A DNA stretch of 5,749 bases from Chitinophagales bacterium. GTDB lineage: Bacteria; Bacteroidota; Bacteroidia; Chitinophagales; UBA10324. This document shows positions 1 to 5,749 of this stretch, in pieces. The number at the start of each line of letters is the position of its first letter. Position 1 is the first letter of the stretch. The notes beneath the pieces are model-generated. The model did no database searches. It saw nothing but the letters and a program-made list of their open reading frames with translations, and was not told where the DNA came from. A program made the translations under genes and the position numbers. Where the stretch lies: positions 1-5,749 of the forward strand of contig JAJAYG010000259.1 in assembly GCA_026786335.1 (NCBI GenBank). Reading direction: 5' to 3'.

Positions 1-1008
1 AGTTCAACCTCTCAGGTATTTACACACTCTTCTTCACCTGCAAGCATAGGGCATTTCCAAGATTTATTTGATGAGCACATTGTAAATGGTCAAATGGATG
101 AGTCACGTCTTTGGAACGTAGCAAGAACTCAAACAGATATTCGCGACAATATGTGCAGAAAAATTAGTTCATCATCATCAGGTTTAATTGGTTATTGGAC
201 GGCTGATGAATCTTATTCAAGCTCTACAGTGAATGATCAAACAACTCCCGCTGAAAATGGAACTTTGAAAGGTGCTGTTTCAAAAATTACTTCAGGCGCC
301 CCTTTAGGGGATGACAGCAAAAATCTTTATGCATCTAATTGGTCAGGACAAAAAGTAAAACTTACTGCCGCGGCAGGAGATAAATTAATTGCACGAAGTT
401 TTACTGGTAATCCCTATGGTGTTCACGTTTACATTGTAAATTCAAACCCCTATTCTTCCGCAGGATTATCAACTACTCCCGCTTATTACTATGGTGTTTT
501 TTGTGCTGATGGAATTGATCTTGCAAAATACAAAGTGAAGTATGTTTACTCTATTTCTAATGGAACTATTAATTCATCAAATGAATCTAATGGAGAACTT
601 TGGCAAAGAGCTGATGGTTCCATTACAACTTGGGTTGATCTATCAGCCGATCTTGATACAGCAGGGAATAAAATTTCAAAGAGCAACCAAAAGACACGAG
701 GTGAATATATTTTGAATATTGTAGGGAACGGAAAACTATCGCAGGATCAATCTGCTTATATGTCTAATGGATTCATATCCGCATTTCCTAACCCCGTAAA
801 TGATCTTCTATCCCTCGATCTTTCTAAAATTCGAGGAGCGATTTCCTCTATTTGTATTCTTGATGTTTCAGGTAAAGTTCTGATCAAAACAGAAAATGAA
901 AATCAATTCATAAAAATCGATGTTTCGGATTTCTCAGAAGGAATTTATTTTGTTGAAGCCATTGGAGATTCACAAAAGTGCTATGGCAAGTTTGAAGTGA
1001 AGAGGTGA
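1..1008 (+). CDS. Secreted LamG-like protein with T9SS type A sorting domain (5' truncated)
   Basis: The frame is open from base 1, so the gene starts upstream; the ATG at 94 is internal. 335 residues are visible. Residues about 20-70 resemble the end of a LamG/concanavalin-like (laminin G type 3) domain: the GQMDESRLWNVARTQTDI stretch fits the family pattern 'G-x-[IM]-DE-x-R-[IL]-WN-x-ART', followed by GLIGYWTADES. Residues about 98-240 form a Ser/Thr/Tyr/Gly-rich, probably beta-sandwich region (GVHVYIVN, YYYGVFCADG) that I cannot name; similar segments follow LamG domains in other Bacteroidota surface proteins. The last 75 or so residues (from about 260) are a type A T9SS sorting domain: AFPNPVNDLLSLDL, ICILDVSGKVL, IDVSDFSEGIYFVEAI, ending KFEVKR. 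By family knowledge it should be exported by Sec, then T9SS, and held at the cell surface or released. LamG-like domains often bind glycans, but no ligand can be read here. A palindromic repeat begins at its stop codon. Total length and signal peptide are unknown. Confidence 0.9.
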   Translation, partial: SSTSQVFTHSSSPASIGHFQDLFDEHIVNGQMDESRLWNVARTQTDIRDNMCRKISSSSSGLIGYWTADESYSSSTVNDQTTPAENGTLKGAVSKITSGAPLGDDSKNLYASNWSGQKVKLTAAAGDKLIARSFTGNPYGVHVYIVNSNPYSSAGLSTTPAYYYGVFCADGIDLAKYKVKYVYSISNGTINSSNESNGELWQRADGSITTWVDLSADLDTAGNKISKSNQKTRGEYILNIVGNGKLSQDQSAYMSNGFISAFPNPVNDLLSLDLSKIRGAISSICILDVSGKVLIKTENENQFIKIDVSDFSEGIYFVEAIGDSQKCYGKFEVKR

Positions 1009-1172
1009 AAATTCAAAACTCAAAATTCAAAATTTCCCAAAGGGATTCAATAGGAGCAAACTTCAAGAAAATCAAAAGATCAATTATTTAATTTCAAAGT
1101 TTTAAATGGTTTGATTTTGAGATCTGATTCTTTGAATGCTATTTGAATATTGTGTTTTGAATTTGAATTTTA
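1008..1172. repeat. AT-rich nested imperfect inverted repeat between genes
   Basis: AAAATTCAAAA occurs twice as a direct repeat (1008-1018 and 1022-1032). Its inverse appears as TTTTGAATTTGAATTTTA at 1155-1172. Inside these arms more segments pair in nested order: 1062-1073 with 1125-1136 (TTCAAG../..CTTTGAA, with mismatches), 1073-1083 with 1111-1119 (CAAAA..TCAA with TTGATTTTG, two-base bulge) and 1086-1091 with 1102-1107 (ATTTAA/TTAAAT), leaving a loop of about 10 bases. The 1033-1061 part pairs poorly. The whole could fold as one long interrupted hairpin. Repeats of the ATTCAAAATTCAAAA type are often seen between genes in Bacteroidota, so this may be a dispersed MITE-like palindrome, a transcription terminator for the upstream gene, or both. 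In such AT-rich DNA part of the pairing could be chance. The rest of the gap (1173-1208) shows nothing clear. Confidence 0.5.
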
Positions 1173-1208
1173 TGTTTTTACCACTACAATCTCTACCTTG
1201 CTCACCCA

Positions 1209-2699
1209 ATGGGAATTGTACAAAGACAAAGCATTCAATCATCGATCATTACTTATGCAGGTGCATTCATTGGTGCGGTTAATATTTTTCTTTTCCCAAA
1301 ATTTTTAACCACCGATCAGTTTGGTCTTACCAGGGTTTTAATTTCGGTAGCAGTTATTCTCTCACAGCTTTCAATGCTGGGTATTTCATTTACCATACTC
1401 AGGTTCATCCCTTATTTTAATGATAAGAAGAATCAGCACCACGGTTTCTTTTCTTTTGCTTTAAGAATTGCTTTGCTTGGTTTTGTGATTGCTTCATTGT
1501 TGTTTTTAGTTTTCAAAAATCCGGTGCAAAATTTTTTCAGGGAAAAATCATCTTTGTTTGTTGAACATTATTTCTGCCTGTTTCCACTGGCATTTTTAAT
1601 GGTGTTGTTCGAATTGTTTTTTTTCTACAGTCGCTCTTTATTAAAAACTGTGGTTCCAATTGCCATAAGAGAAGTGGTGTTGCGCATGCTGCAAACTGCT
1701 GCCTTGCTCTGTTATATTTTTAAGTGGGTGAGTTTTGATGGGTTCATTATTTTGTTTATCGGAAGTTATCTTCTTCACCTCATTGCTATTGTTTTTTATG
1801 TTGGGTTTTTAAAACAACTTTTCGTTTTTTCAAAAATTAATTTTGAACAGAAACCGCAAGTGCGGCAGTTAATGCGTTATAGTTTATTTGTTTTTGCAGC
1901 CAGCATTGCAGCCGTGTACACTTCAAATATAGATGTGATTATGCTAAGCGGTTTAGCGGGCTTAACAAGCACAGGGGTTTATTCGATTGCCTTCTTTGTA
2001 GGCACGCTTATTCAAATTCCCGGAAGAACAATGAACCAGGTGGCCATTCCTATTGTAGCTGATGCATGGAAGCGTGATGATAAATTAAAATTGCAGCAAC
2101 TTTATTCGCAAACTGCATTGAACCAACTGCTCATTGGTGGTTTTATTTTTTTAATAATCTGGATCAATACTGATTTGCTTTTGAGTTTCTTACCCGCAAC
2201 ATATCAAGGAGCAAAGTGGGCGATACTGATAGTGGGTATTGGAAAACTATTTGACCTTGCAACCGGAATTAATGGTGAGATCATTCTTTATTCAAAACAT
2301 GTGAAAGTGAATTTGATCACCAATCTTTTTCTCATCATTATTGCAACCATCAGTAATTATTTATTGATTCCACTTTATGGAGTTGAAGGTAGTGCGGCTG
2401 CAGTTGCTATTTCACTTTTCTGCTATAACATGATTCGAATGATTTTTCTTTATTATCAATACAAACTTCAACCATTTGGAGTAAACACACTCAAAGCTTT
2501 GGTTCTTTTGACTGCGTGTTTAATAATTTATCTGCTTCTTCCTTCAACAAAAAATATATGGATCGATGGTATTTATCAAACTTTAGTACCAAGCATTTTC
2601 TTTATTTTCTTTCTGCTCTATTTTAAAATCTCACCTGAAATTGAAGTGGCATTTAATGATTCTGTAAAAATTTTGAAAAGAAAAAATTCGGTACAATAA
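1209..2699 (+). CDS. Wzx-type polysaccharide/oligosaccharide flippase (MOP superfamily)
   Basis: Predicted inner-membrane flippase of 496 residues, the usual length for the polysaccharide biosynthesis (Polysacc_synt) family in the MATE/MOP superfamily. Such proteins move undecaprenyl-linked oligosaccharides to the periplasmic face for O-antigen, capsule or exopolysaccharide assembly. About 14 hydrophobic segments can be picked out by eye, near residues 13-33, 41-65, 83-103, 118-141, 147-170, 177-201, 222-240, 253-270, 305-328, 335-355, 366-389, 394-416, 427-445 and 457-473. Family-like stretches are the N-terminus (QSSIITYAGAFIGAVN), IDVIMLSGLAGLTSTGVYS (241-259), IPGRTMNQVAIPIVADAW (270-287) and LIPLYGVEGSAAAVAIS (386-402). 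The C-terminus is basic (KILKRKNSVQ) and probably cytoplasmic. The ATG at 1209 is the only sensible start, since the next Met (residue 56) would remove TM1 and most of TM2. No Shine-Dalgarno site is visible, which is usual for Bacteroidota. No glycosyltransferase or polymerase gene adjoins it here, so its substrate cannot be inferred. Confidence 0.9.
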   Translation: MGIVQRQSIQSSIITYAGAFIGAVNIFLFPKFLTTDQFGLTRVLISVAVILSQLSMLGISFTILRFIPYFNDKKNQHHGFFSFALRIALLGFVIASLLFLVFKNPVQNFFREKSSLFVEHYFCLFPLAFLMVLFELFFFYSRSLLKTVVPIAIREVVLRMLQTAALLCYIFKWVSFDGFIILFIGSYLLHLIAIVFYVGFLKQLFVFSKINFEQKPQVRQLMRYSLFVFAASIAAVYTSNIDVIMLSGLAGLTSTGVYSIAFFVGTLIQIPGRTMNQVAIPIVADAWKRDDKLKLQQLYSQTALNQLLIGGFIFLIIWINTDLLLSFLPATYQGAKWAILIVGIGKLFDLATGINGEIILYSKHVKVNLITNLFLIIIATISNYLLIPLYGVEGSAAAVAISLFCYNMIRMIFLYYQYKLQPFGVNTLKALVLLTACLIIYLLLPSTKNIWIDGIYQTLVPSIFFIFFLLYFKISPEIEVAFNDSVKILKRKNSVQ

Positions 2700-2739
2700 A
2701 TTTGAATTGTAATCATTGTTAAAACTATTAATACGCAAG

Positions 2740-2771
2740 TTTGTATTTCTGCCGTTCCTTCTGTAATTTCG
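2740..2771 (+). promoter_or_regulatory. Probable Bacteroidota-type promoter for the choice-of-anchor L gene
   Basis: TTTG (2740-2743) lies 20 bases before TAATTTCG (2764-2771). The second box matches the Bacteroidota -7 consensus TAnnTTTG at all but one of its fixed positions (C for T), and the spacing suits the -33/-7 arrangement described for this phylum. Transcription would start near 2776-2780, giving a leader of roughly 20 bases before the ATG at 2797, with no Shine-Dalgarno site. A weaker alternative uses TTG at 2716-2718 and CAAGTTTG at 2736-2743 with a 17-base spacer. The match is by eye and such boxes are frequent in AT-rich DNA. Confidence 0.45.
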
Positions 2772-2796
2772 GTGCTCAATTATTAAACACAGTCAG

Positions 2797-5133
2797 ATGA
2801 AAAACACTTTACTTGTATTTTTTTCTATATCCATTCTGTTTTTTGTTCCAAAATTTTCAATTGCACAACTTGAAGTTAGTACCATTGGTTCTGCTGAGGA
2901 ACTTGCTCAATCATTGGTTGGCAGCGGAGTTACTATCTCAAACGTTACGCTTGTGTGCGCCGACGGTGGTTGGGGAGGATTCAATGGACAAAATTGTAAC
3001 ATAGGACTCGACTCTGGTATTGTGCTCGCCTGCGGTGATATTACCAACATGGTTGGCCCCAATATTTCAAGTGGAATTACAACAGATTTTCAAACGCCGG
3101 GCGATGCTGATCTTGATGATATTTCTGCCTTCCCAACACATGATGCATGCGTGCTTGAATTTGATCTCACTGTATTAGGTGATTCAGTAAAATTTAATTA
3201 CTCATTTGGATCTGATGAATATACTGAGTGGGTGAACACATCATTCAATGATGTGTTTGCATTTTTAATCTCAGGCCCGGGTATTATTGGGTCTAAGAAT
3301 ATTGCATTGGTACCCAATACGAGTAACCCCGTTGCGATTAATACAGTGAATTGCTTAAATGGGTCGCCTTATTATATCTGCAACGACCCGAATAATTTTT
3401 CATGTCCGGGCAGTTACAATTGCCCTACAGATTATAATACAACAACTTTAGAGTATGATGGTTTTACAACTGTGTTAACTGCAAGAACAGCAGTAGTGCC
3501 ATGTGAAACTTATCATCTTAAACTTGCCGTTGCCGATGCATCAGATGGTGTTCTCGATTCAGGAGTTTGGATTCAGGCTGGAAGTTTAAACTCAAGCAGC
3601 ACATCGGTTCAAATACAAGCGCCTTACGTTGATCCTGATACCAACCAGCCCGGCATAGTTGAAGGATGTTTTGACGGGCAGTTTGATTTTTTTCTTTCTA
3701 ATGACGCAATTGATACTGTAACTATTTATTATTCAATAGGAGGAACAGCCACTTCTGGTGCTGACTATATTCCGTTCCTTGATAGTCTTCAGATTTTACC
3801 TGGCGATGATCAAGGAAAGATTGTACTCACAGCAGTAGTAGATGGAATTACCGAAGGGCAAGAATCAGTTACCATTTACCTGTTTCTTGCTTGTTCAACA
3901 GAGCCTTATGACAGTGCAACGATTTACATCTATGATGAATTTAAAACCGAAGGTGGACCCGATACAACAATCTGTGTAGGCGAAAGTATTCAGCTTCATG
4001 CTAAGGGTGCTGTTGGAGGAGCTTGGTTGTGGACACCGGCAATTGGATTGAGTTGTACGGTTTGTAAAGATCCAATTGCAACACCTTTAATCACCACTGA
4101 CTATATTGTTTCAAGCACTTTGGGAAATTGCACCGCTTATGATACCGTAACAATCATTGTCGATAATCCACTGCCGGTAAATGCCGGCCCCGATGTTTCA
4201 ATTTGTGAAGGGCAGTCGATACAACTAAACGCAATCAATGGAAACTCATTTACGTGGACACCATCAACAGGATTAAGTTGTGACAATTGTTCATACCCAT
4301 TGGCATCACCATCTTCAACGACAACCTACTCTGTATTTGCTGACAATGCTTGTTTTTCTTCAAGTGATGATGTAATAGTTACAGTAAATCCATCACCAAT
4401 CGCTAGTGTATCTGATGATGTTACCGTTTGTCCAAATACACCCGTTAATTTATTCGCTTCGGGTGGGATTACTTATTCATGGTCACCTGTTGATGGGTTA
4501 AGTGATCCAGACATTGCAAATCCCGTTGCTATTGTTGATCAAACAACATCCTATACTGTTTCGGTATTTAATTCATTTGGATGTACTGATGCAGCAACCG
4601 TTACAATTAATGTTTATGATATTCCTTCAGTAGTGATAACTCCATATCCTGATACCACAATTTATTTAGGTAATAATGTTGACTTAACAGTTACAGGTGG
4701 AACTAGTTACAATTGGTTTCCATCAACTTATCTTACAGATCCTAATAGTTCAACACCTACATCAGTTCAGCCTCAGGACACAATTGTATATTATGTTACA
4801 GTGGTTTCTGATAATGGATGTATACGAATTGATTCTGTAACTATTAATGTAAGATGGGATGCATTGGTAGTTTTACCTTCAGCATTTTCACCTGATGCAG
4901 GAGTTAACAGTATTTTCCATGTGATTGTTCGTGGCATATTTACGCTTAATCATTTTAATATTTACAATCGCTGGGGGCAAATGGTTTTCACCACCAATGA
5001 TATAAATGCTGGATGGGATGGAAAATTTAAAGGCAAAGCGCAGCCGGTAGGGGTTTATGTTTATGAAGTTTCGGGAACTGATCATGTTGGAAATACAATC
5101 TCTCGAAAAGGAAATGTTACATTAGTTAGATAA
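2797..5133 (+). CDS. Choice-of-anchor L surface protein with Ig-like repeats and T9SS type B (gliding-motility) C-terminal domain
   Basis: Complete secreted protein of 778 residues. Residues 1-23 are a Sec signal peptide (MKN, hydrophobic core, cleavage SIA|Q). Residues about 25-265 are a choice-of-anchor L domain: NIGLDSGIVLACG (68-80), FGSDEYTEWV (137-146), NDVFAFLISGPG (151-162), and a late LKLAVADASDGVLDSGVWI strand. About 270-380 resembles a Calx-beta-like domain (GGTATSGADY, GKIVLTAVVDGITEGQESVTI). About 386-685 are four Ig/PKD-like repeats. From 691 to the end is the gliding motility-associated (CHU_C-like, type B) sorting domain: LPSAFSPDAGVN, FNIYNRWGQMVF, GWDGKFKGKAQPVGVYVYEV, RKGNVTLVR. 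It should pass through Sec and then T9SS to the cell surface. The anchor L family is known for pairing one N-terminal domain with varied C-terminal anchors; its function is not established. There are nine cysteines in the anchor domain, plausible as disulfides after export. It probably has its own promoter, and a paralogue follows 104 bases downstream. Adhesion is a reasonable guess, not shown. Confidence 0.92.
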   Translation: MKNTLLVFFSISILFFVPKFSIAQLEVSTIGSAEELAQSLVGSGVTISNVTLVCADGGWGGFNGQNCNIGLDSGIVLACGDITNMVGPNISSGITTDFQTPGDADLDDISAFPTHDACVLEFDLTVLGDSVKFNYSFGSDEYTEWVNTSFNDVFAFLISGPGIIGSKNIALVPNTSNPVAINTVNCLNGSPYYICNDPNNFSCPGSYNCPTDYNTTTLEYDGFTTVLTARTAVVPCETYHLKLAVADASDGVLDSGVWIQAGSLNSSSTSVQIQAPYVDPDTNQPGIVEGCFDGQFDFFLSNDAIDTVTIYYSIGGTATSGADYIPFLDSLQILPGDDQGKIVLTAVVDGITEGQESVTIYLFLACSTEPYDSATIYIYDEFKTEGGPDTTICVGESIQLHAKGAVGGAWLWTPAIGLSCTVCKDPIATPLITTDYIVSSTLGNCTAYDTVTIIVDNPLPVNAGPDVSICEGQSIQLNAINGNSFTWTPSTGLSCDNCSYPLASPSSTTTYSVFADNACFSSSDDVIVTVNPSPIASVSDDVTVCPNTPVNLFASGGITYSWSPVDGLSDPDIANPVAIVDQTTSYTVSVFNSFGCTDAATVTINVYDIPSVVITPYPDTTIYLGNNVDLTVTGGTSYNWFPSTYLTDPNSSTPTSVQPQDTIVYYVTVVSDNGCIRIDSVTINVRWDALVVLPSAFSPDAGVNSIFHVIVRGIFTLNHFNIYNRWGQMVFTTNDINAGWDGKFKGKAQPVGVYVYEVSGTDHVGNTISRKGNVTLVR
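3952..4851 (+). repeat. Four tandem Ig/PKD-like protein repeats inside the choice-of-anchor L gene
   Basis: Repeats of about 70-75 residues at approximately 386-456, 462-530, 533-606 and 610-685 of the protein. The shared pattern is: 'PDxT/S-I-C-x-G-x-S-I-Q-L' strand, W-T/S/F-P, a GLS/YLT turn, P-x-A/T, a TTxY-x-V strand, a late Cys (NC, AC, GC, GC), and a VTI-x-V ending. Repeats 1 and 2 carry a GLSCxxC motif (GLSCTVC, GLSCDNC). Repeat 3 has GLSDPDIANP and repeat 4 YLTDPNSSTP in its place. Repeat 4 has also lost the first Cys (TIYLGN). The repeats are diverged at DNA level, so they are old rather than recently amplified. They probably form a stalk holding the N-terminal domain away from the cell surface. 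Confidence 0.8.
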
Positions 5134-5190
5134 GATGCGAGATAGCGGGGGCGTCAACCAAATGAAAAATAGTTAATTTCAAACGCTGAT

Positions 5191-5220
5191 AAAATTTTAT
5201 GGTAGGGATTAAAATTTTTT
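5191..5220 (+). terminator. Possible weak AT-only terminator hairpin
   Basis: AAAATTTTA (5191-5199) and TAAAATTTT (5210-5218) form a perfect 9-bp stem around a 10-base loop (TGGTAGGGAT), and the 3' arm runs into a T tract ending at 5220. It lies 57 bases after the stop codon at 5133 and ends 17 bases before the next start codon. A stem with no G-C pair is weak, so this may not end transcription, and the two choice-of-anchor L genes could be co-transcribed. No convincing promoter was seen in the rest of the gap. Confidence 0.3.
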
Positions 5221-5237
5221 AAAACGCAATAACTGAT

Positions 5238-5749
5238 ATGGAAAAGATTTACTCTTCATTTGAGCAAAAGAAATTGTTGACTTTGTTTTGTTCGTCAATA
5301 TTCTTTTTTCTTTTTTTGGAAGCTTCAATAGCGAATGCGCAGTTGATAGTTACTACACCTGTTGTAGCAAGCGATGTTGTTTCAAAGTTACTTGGTTGTA
5401 ATAGTGTGGCTTCAAATATTACCTTATCTTCTTGCGGTACAGCAGTTGGTTATTTTAATGGAGTAAATACCAATCTCGGTATTGATAGCGGAATTCTTTT
5501 TTCATCGGGCAATGCAAACTTTGCGGTAGGACCTAATAATAGTTGTTGCCAGGGAACTGATAATGGTTGCGCGGGCAATGCAGCACTTACTGCATTGTGC
5601 GGTCAACCAACATTCAACGCTGCAATTCTTGATTTTGATGTTGTACTTAATGTTGATACACTTCGCTTTAATTATGTTTTTGGGTCTGATGAATATTCAG
5701 AATGGGTTGGAACTTCTTACAACGATGTGTTCGCGCTATGGCTTAGTGG
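5238..5749 (+). CDS. Second choice-of-anchor L protein, paralogue of its upstream neighbour (3' truncated)
   Basis: The frame is open from the ATG at 5238 to the end of the window, giving 170 codons plus two bases. The start MEKIYSSFEQKKLLTLF is followed by a hydrophobic stretch and a signal peptidase site ANA|Q after residue 34, so the protein is exported. Residues 36-170 are the first part of a choice-of-anchor L domain. They align with the upstream gene: VASNITL, YFNGVNTNLGIDSGILFSSG, AVGPNN, LDFDVVLNVDTLRFNYVFGS, DEYSEWVGTSYNDVFAL (upstream: DEYTEWVNTSFNDVFAF). A Cys-rich insert, NSCCQGTDNGCAG then ALCG (101-122), replaces a Cys-free stretch in the paralogue. No Shine-Dalgarno site is visible. 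The missing C-terminal part most likely carries Ig-like repeats and a T9SS sorting domain as in the neighbour, but that is inferred. Function of the family is not established. Confidence 0.9.
   Translation, partial: MEKIYSSFEQKKLLTLFCSSIFFFLFLEASIANAQLIVTTPVVASDVVSKLLGCNSVASNITLSSCGTAVGYFNGVNTNLGIDSGILFSSGNANFAVGPNNSCCQGTDNGCAGNAALTALCGQPTFNAAILDFDVVLNVDTLRFNYVFGSDEYSEWVGTSYNDVFALWLS

Noticed and set aside
94..96. ATG as a possible start of the first gene
   Set aside because: The frame is open from base 1 and the LamG-like motif (NGQMDESRLWN) runs across this Met, so it is internal to a truncated gene.
1171..1200. Possible promoter for the flippase gene (TATG and TACCTTG with 19-base spacing)
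   Set aside because: The -7-like box is short of one T and the -33 box is poor. It would also put the transcript start within a few bases of the ATG, so the support is too weak.
2692..2711. TACAAT/ATTGTA inverted repeat at the end of the flippase gene as a terminator
   Set aside because: The stem is only 6 bp of nearly all A-T pairs, overlaps the stop codon and has no following T tract.
2813..3004. 63-codon open frame on the + strand overlapping the start of the first choice-of-anchor L gene
   Set aside because: It lies wholly inside a confidently assigned gene in another frame, and its translation looks like a frame-shifted copy with no domain.
4888..5085. 65-codon open frame on the - strand
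   Set aside because: It is antisense to the conserved T9SS type B sorting domain, with no recognisable product and no promoter seen; most likely a shadow.
5174..5181. TAATTTCA as a -7 box for the second choice-of-anchor L gene
   Set aside because: It resembles the box before the first copy, but no TTG/TTTG lies at a suitable distance upstream.
1..5749. CRISPR array, tRNA, rRNA, transposase or phage genes
   Set aside because: I saw no regularly spaced repeats, RNA-gene features or mobility-gene motifs on either strand.

Overview
The window looks like a piece of a Bacteroidota chromosome, probably from an environmental or uncultured lineage. The evidence is the AT-rich sequence, the lack of clear Shine-Dalgarno sites, a Bacteroidota-style promoter (TTTG and a TAnnTTTG-like box), and two classes of type IX secretion (T9SS) C-terminal sorting domain. 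I cannot assign a genus; no rRNA, tRNA or marker gene is present.

All genes lie on the + strand. (1) Positions 1-1008 hold the 3' part of a secreted multidomain protein: the end of a LamG/concanavalin-like domain, a beta-rich middle region and a type A T9SS sorting domain. (2) The 200-base gap after it is largely filled by an AT-rich, nested, imperfect inverted repeat that begins at the stop codon. (3) Positions 1209-2699 encode a complete Wzx-type polysaccharide flippase (MOP superfamily). (4) After a 97-base gap with a plausible promoter, 2797-5133 encodes a complete 778-residue secreted protein: signal peptide, choice-of-anchor L domain, Calx-beta-like segment, four Ig/PKD-like repeats and a gliding-motility-type (type B) T9SS sorting domain. 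(5) After 104 bases with a weak AT-only hairpin, a second choice-of-anchor L gene starts at 5238 and runs off the window. It is a paralogue of the gene before it.

The theme is cell-surface construction. Three of the four genes encode exported proteins; two carry visible T9SS signals and the third is cut off before its C-terminus. The remaining gene moves lipid-linked glycan across the inner membrane. Type A T9SS cargo is known in some Bacteroidota to be attached to anionic LPS, so a functional link is possible, but the window shows no direct evidence for it. The clearest candidates for under-described biology are the tandem choice-of-anchor L paralogues, whose family function is not established, and the nested intergenic inverted repeat.
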